Shown in pieces: positions 6,849-9,069 of a stretch of 9,069 nucleotides of DNA. Numbering within the stretch: the first letter of the stretch is position 1; every line of letters starts with the position of its first letter. The notes beneath the pieces were generated by a model, which did not search any database, was not told the origin of the DNA, and was given only the letters and a program-made list of their open reading frames with translations. The position numbers were made by a program, and so were the translations under genes. The stretch comes from JBGAWK01 sp044227665 (GTDB lineage Bacteria > Bacteroidota > Bacteroidia > Chitinophagales > JADIYW01), in the NCBI GenBank assembly GCA_044227665.1, contig JBGAWK010000076.1, forward strand, positions 1 to 9,069. Reading direction: 5' to 3'.

Positions 6849-6879
6849 ATAACAGGTTTTTAATCTGTTATATCTTTTT
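6849..6879 (+). terminator. AT-rich hairpin, possible weak kor terminator
   Basis: ATAACAG (6849-6855) pairs perfectly with CTGTTAT (6865-6871) around a 9-base loop, followed three bases later by a run of five T. The stem is AT-rich and the T-run is slightly displaced, so termination would be weak. It could instead be a structural element of the candidate RNA. The loop resembles a lysine-tRNA anticodon arm, but no tRNA surrounds it. Confidence 0.35.
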
Positions 6880-6896
6880 CATAGTGGGGGTTTAAA

Positions 6897-6930
6897 GGGG
6901 ATTAGTGTAATGCTAATCCCTGATTTTTTT
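6897..6930 (+). terminator. Intrinsic terminator before the AGPS-like gene
   Basis: GGGATTAG (6898-6905) pairs perfectly with CTAATCCC (6913-6920) as an 8-bp stem with a 7-base loop; G6897 and T6921 can add a wobble pair. After two more bases comes a run of seven T (6924-6930). This is the clearest terminator in the window. It would stop the short transcript from the promoter at 6766-6797 and any read-through from the kor operon. Confidence 0.8.
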
Positions 6931-7014
6931 AGCGGCATTACTTTTTACGTTATTTTAAAATAATTATTACAAAATCATCCTCATAAAGTCATCTTAGAAT
7001 ACAAAAGCCTTAGC

Positions 7015-7022
7015 TATCTTTA
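7015..7022 (+). promoter_or_regulatory. Near-consensus -7 element for the AGPS-like gene
   Basis: TATCTTTA differs from TAnnTTTG only in the last base and lies 15 bases before the ATG at 7038. TTAG at 6994-6997, 17 bases upstream, is a weak -33 candidate. If used, the mRNA leader would be only about 10 bases, with no Shine-Dalgarno. The preceding terminator makes some separate promoter likely. Confidence 0.35.
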
Positions 7023-7037
7023 CAAGCAAATATATAT

Positions 7038-8687
7038 ATGCATAAAGACTGGTGGAAATGGGGTAATCCTGATGAAACAAAGCGTATCGAGGACTATCCG
7101 GCACTGAAACAATACGTAGAAGAAAGATGGAAATCACAGCTAAAACATTCTTTGATAGTTCCAAAGTTGCCAAACTTAGAATATCCTGCTAAGAAAAAAG
7201 AAGTACTTACAAATATTTTTGCTTCGCTGCCACACAAGAAAATTTCTTTTACGACTACAGACCGATATAAAAATGCTTTGGGCAAAAGCTATTACGATGT
7301 ACTTAGGATTTGTAAAGGAGAAAAATTTATGCTCCCCGATGTAGTCTTATATCCTACCACACATGAAGAAGTAGTATATATAGTCAAACAAGCAAATGAT
7401 AATAATATTGCATTGACACCGTTTGGTGGAGGTACAAATGTAGTAGGAGCTCTTACCAATGATAATGTAAAAAAGTTTGAATATATAGTTTGTGTAAATC
7501 TTTTACACATGGATAGATTGGTACATATAGATAAAGAACACTATATGGCAACTTTTCAGTCGGGGATTTTGGGACCCGAATTGGAGAAAATACTCAACAA
7601 ACAAGGATTTACCTTGGGACACTTCCCACAATCCTTTGAATATTCTACGCTCGGGGGCTGGGTAGTAACGAGATCTGCAGGGCAAGAATCTACTTTTTAT
7701 GGCAAAATTGAAGATCTTGTAGAACAAGTGAAAGTGGTCACACCTACAGGACTCTTATATTCCTCAGATCATACTCATGATGCCTCTGGAATCAATACAT
7801 TATCATTGTTTGTAGGAAGCGAAGGCACGCTGGGGATAGTTACCGAAGTGACCATAAAAATAAGACCTTTACCTAGACTACATAGATGGATAGTGGCACT
7901 GTATCCATCCTTTGAGGAGGGTAGTTATGCCCTAAAAGCTATAGCACAGTCCGGGATAAAACCTTCCGTGGTGCGACTCTCTGATACCAATGAGACGATG
8001 ATATTCTCTAAAATGTCTTCAAAGAAGCCTGTTACATTTTTGGAAACAGTAAAAAAAGACATCCAGAATGCTGTATTGAAGTACAAAAACCTTTCCCACC
8101 CATCCTTAATGATGATGCGCTTTGAAGAACATAATGTCAATATTAGTTCTACCGTAGTAGCCGTAAAAAAAATTGTCGAAGAGAATAAAGGTTTTTTAGT
8201 AACAAATAGCATTGGGGAGCAATGGGAGCACAATCGCTTTAAGCTGCCGTATCTTCGCGACCCCTTAGTAGAACACGCTGTACTTATAGATACCTACGAA
8301 ACTTTTGTGCCTTGGAAGCATATAGCCCTATTACATCAGTCGCTACAAGACAAGCTATCAAAATTACCAGAATTCAATAAAAAGAAAGGCATATTTATGG
8401 CGCATCTTTCCCATATATATCCATCAGGAGCATGTATATACTTTACAGGTATCACGCCCATGATTGCCGGAGCAGAATTAGACCAGTGGCAAGCCATAAA
8501 GACGTTAATTACAGATACTATAATTGCACATAACGGGACTATAAGCCACCATCACGGTATAGGTGCCGACCACCAGAAATGGTATCTCAAGCAAACAGAC
8601 CCTATGGCATTACAGATATTGAGGGCAGTAAAAAAAGAGCTGGATCCTAAAGGCATACTTAACCCCGGAAAATTATTCCATGTTTAG
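7038..8687 (+). CDS. Alkyldihydroxyacetonephosphate synthase-like FAD-binding enzyme
   Basis: By family, AGPS exchanges the acyl group of acyl-DHAP for a fatty alcohol, making the ether bond of ether lipids. The 549 aa protein has a vanillyl-alcohol-oxidase-type FAD domain: PP-loop PFGGGTNVVG at 128-137, FPQSFEYSTLGGW near 196-208 and GSEGTLG at 260-266. A C-terminal cap domain follows. Three features set AGPS apart from glycolate/D-lactate oxidases, and all are present: VRLSD with R313 (like the mammalian carboxylate-binding Arg419), GACIYF with Y468 (like Tyr578), and SHHHG with H504-H506 (like the HHH motif). No signal peptide is seen, so it is probably cytoplasmic or membrane-associated. 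The N-terminal WWKWGNPDE is typical of bacterial homologues. glpD overlaps its end by 8 bases, suggesting an operon and a supply of DHAP. Bacterial members often lack biochemical proof, so the exact substrate is inferred and I give no gene symbol. Confidence 0.82.
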   Translation: MHKDWWKWGNPDETKRIEDYPALKQYVEERWKSQLKHSLIVPKLPNLEYPAKKKEVLTNIFASLPHKKISFTTTDRYKNALGKSYYDVLRICKGEKFMLPDVVLYPTTHEEVVYIVKQANDNNIALTPFGGGTNVVGALTNDNVKKFEYIVCVNLLHMDRLVHIDKEHYMATFQSGILGPELEKILNKQGFTLGHFPQSFEYSTLGGWVVTRSAGQESTFYGKIEDLVEQVKVVTPTGLLYSSDHTHDASGINTLSLFVGSEGTLGIVTEVTIKIRPLPRLHRWIVALYPSFEEGSYALKAIAQSGIKPSVVRLSDTNETMIFSKMSSKKPVTFLETVKKDIQNAVLKYKNLSHPSLMMMRFEEHNVNISSTVVAVKKIVEENKGFLVTNSIGEQWEHNRFKLPYLRDPLVEHAVLIDTYETFVPWKHIALLHQSLQDKLSKLPEFNKKKGIFMAHLSHIYPSGACIYFTGITPMIAGAELDQWQAIKTLITDTIIAHNGTISHHHGIGADHQKWYLKQTDPMALQILRAVKKELDPKGILNPGKLFHV

Positions 8688-9069
8688 ACAAGAAAAAATA
8701 AATGCCGCTAAGAACACCATTTATGACCTGATAATTATCGGTGGTGGTATTACAGGCGCAGGAATATTACTAAAAGCAGTTAATCGAGGTCTAAAGGTGC
8801 TATTGGTAGAAAAAAATGACTTCGCCTCAGGCACAAGCAGCCGATCTTCAAAACTCGTACATGGAGGCTTGCGCTATCTTGCACACATGCAAATCAACCT
8901 CGTTTATGAAGGCTTGCATGAGCGTGAACATCTCCTAAAGATATACCCTCATCTCGTTTCGCCTCAGCCATTTTTTATGTCAGTATATCACAAATGGGTA
9001 GATAGATTGAAATTCAGTGTAGGTCTTACAGGTTATGATATGTTGCAGGGTAAAAGTTTAATGCCTAAG
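8680..9069 (+). CDS. glpD: Glycerol-3-phosphate dehydrogenase (FAD), 3' end beyond the window
   Basis: GlpD oxidises sn-glycerol-3-phosphate to dihydroxyacetone phosphate with FAD and passes electrons to the quinone pool at the inner membrane. Only the first 130 codons of a protein that is usually about 500 aa are visible; the frame is open to the last base. The N-terminal Rossmann fold is clear: DLIIIGGGITGAG with the GxGxxG at 21-26 and the acidic residue ending strand 2 at E44. The family signature DFASGTSSRSSKLVHGG at 47-63, followed by LRYL, separates it from other FAD-dependent oxidoreductases. The ATG at 8680 lies within the last codons of the AGPS-like gene (8-base overlap, different frame), which points to coupled translation. 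In this setting its product DHAP could feed the neighbouring AGPS-like enzyme, although general glycerol use is an equally good explanation. Confidence 0.93.
   Translation, partial: MFRQEKINAAKNTIYDLIIIGGGITGAGILLKAVNRGLKVLLVEKNDFASGTSSRSSKLVHGGLRYLAHMQINLVYEGLHEREHLLKIYPHLVSPQPFFMSVYHKWVDRLKFSVGLTGYDMLQGKSLMPK

Larger units (their letters stand above)
6803..6930 (+). ncRNA. Candidate small RNA or regulated leader, about 125 nt
   Basis: The segment lies between a good promoter (6766-6797) and a good intrinsic terminator (6897-6930) and contains no convincing gene. It is less AT-rich than the 75 bases before it and contains two G-runs (6886-6890 and 6897-6900). Internal structure includes the 7-bp hairpin at 6849-6871 and the terminator stem. 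I could not match it to 6S RNA, SRP RNA, tmRNA or a riboswitch family by eye. It may be an independent small RNA, an attenuator leader for the AGPS-like gene, or simply the 3' untranslated end of the kor transcript. Ends are approximate. Confidence 0.35.
6714..7037. other. 324-base intergenic region between korB and the AGPS-like gene
   Basis: Contents in order: a very AT-rich stretch (6714-6765) with TATATAT tracts; a two-part promoter; a hairpin; a strong terminator; and about 100 AT-rich bases (6931-7037) leading to the AGPS-like gene. The only open frames are tiny. One from TTG 6767 or GTG 6836 to TAA 6893-6895 (42 or 19 aa) has a hydrophobic end but no ribosome binding site. No inverted terminal repeats, direct repeats or tRNA gene were seen. 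Confidence 0.6.

Noticed and set aside
6826..6900. Possible lysine tRNA: ACAGG, TTTTTAA loop, TCTGT looks like a tRNA-Lys anticodon arm
   Set aside because: The acceptor stem, D-arm and T-arm cannot be formed at the required distances. The G-rich stretch downstream has no matching C-run at T-arm spacing. Treated as a plain hairpin.
7038..8687. Glycolate oxidase GlcD or D-lactate dehydrogenase
   Set aside because: The FAD domain is shared, but the SHHHG and GACIYF motifs, the VRLSD arginine and the WWKWGNPDE start point to the AGPS group.
1..9069. Mobile element, defence system, toxin-antitoxin pair or CRISPR array
   Set aside because: No transposase, integrase, nuclease, repeat-spacer pattern or terminal repeats were seen. 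All long frames are metabolic or protein-turnover genes with uniform base composition.

Overview
The window looks like a chromosomal, housekeeping-type segment from a member of the Bacteroidota, with every gene on the + strand. The taxonomic evidence is indirect but consistent. The sequence is AT-rich by eye. Shine-Dalgarno sequences are mostly absent, and two genes start at TTG. The gaps before clpS, before korC and after korB each carry an exact copy of the Bacteroidota -7 promoter element TAnnTTTG. The protein variants also resemble those of that phylum. A finer placement (for example Saprospiria/Chitinophagia-like) is only a guess. No mobile element, CRISPR array, rRNA or convincing tRNA was seen.

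Layout. (1) Positions 3-947: the 3' three-quarters of a galactokinase gene (galK), cut by the window edge. (2) 957-1947: its own promoter, then clpS and aat one base apart. This is a compact N-degron pair: Aat tags proteins with Leu/Phe, and ClpS hands such proteins to the ClpAP protease. (3) 2003-6713: a promoter and three tightly packed genes, here called korC, korA and korB. Together they encode what appears to be a self-contained 2-oxoacid:NAD(P) oxidoreductase. KorA and KorB form the thiamine-diphosphate/[4Fe-4S] catalytic core. KorC is a glutamate-synthase-small-subunit-like flavoprotein fused to an 8Fe ferredoxin domain, which would connect the core directly to NAD(P)(H). (4) 6714-7037: a 324-base non-coding gap. 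It holds a strong candidate promoter, a small hairpin and a good intrinsic terminator, together outlining a possible small RNA or leader of about 125 nt. (5) 7038-9069: an alkyldihydroxyacetonephosphate synthase-like FAD enzyme, overlapped by the start of a glycerol-3-phosphate dehydrogenase (glpD) that runs off the window.

How the genes fit together. Three of the transcription units are each functionally coherent: protein N-end tagging and degradation; CoA-dependent 2-oxoacid oxidation or reductive carboxylation coupled to NAD(P)H; and DHAP/glycerol-3-phosphate metabolism, possibly leading to ether lipids. The parts most worth a second look are the integrated KorCAB complex, the unexplained promoter-to-terminator segment near 6766-6930, and the AGPS-like/GlpD pair with all of its recognisable ether-lipid catalytic residues intact.
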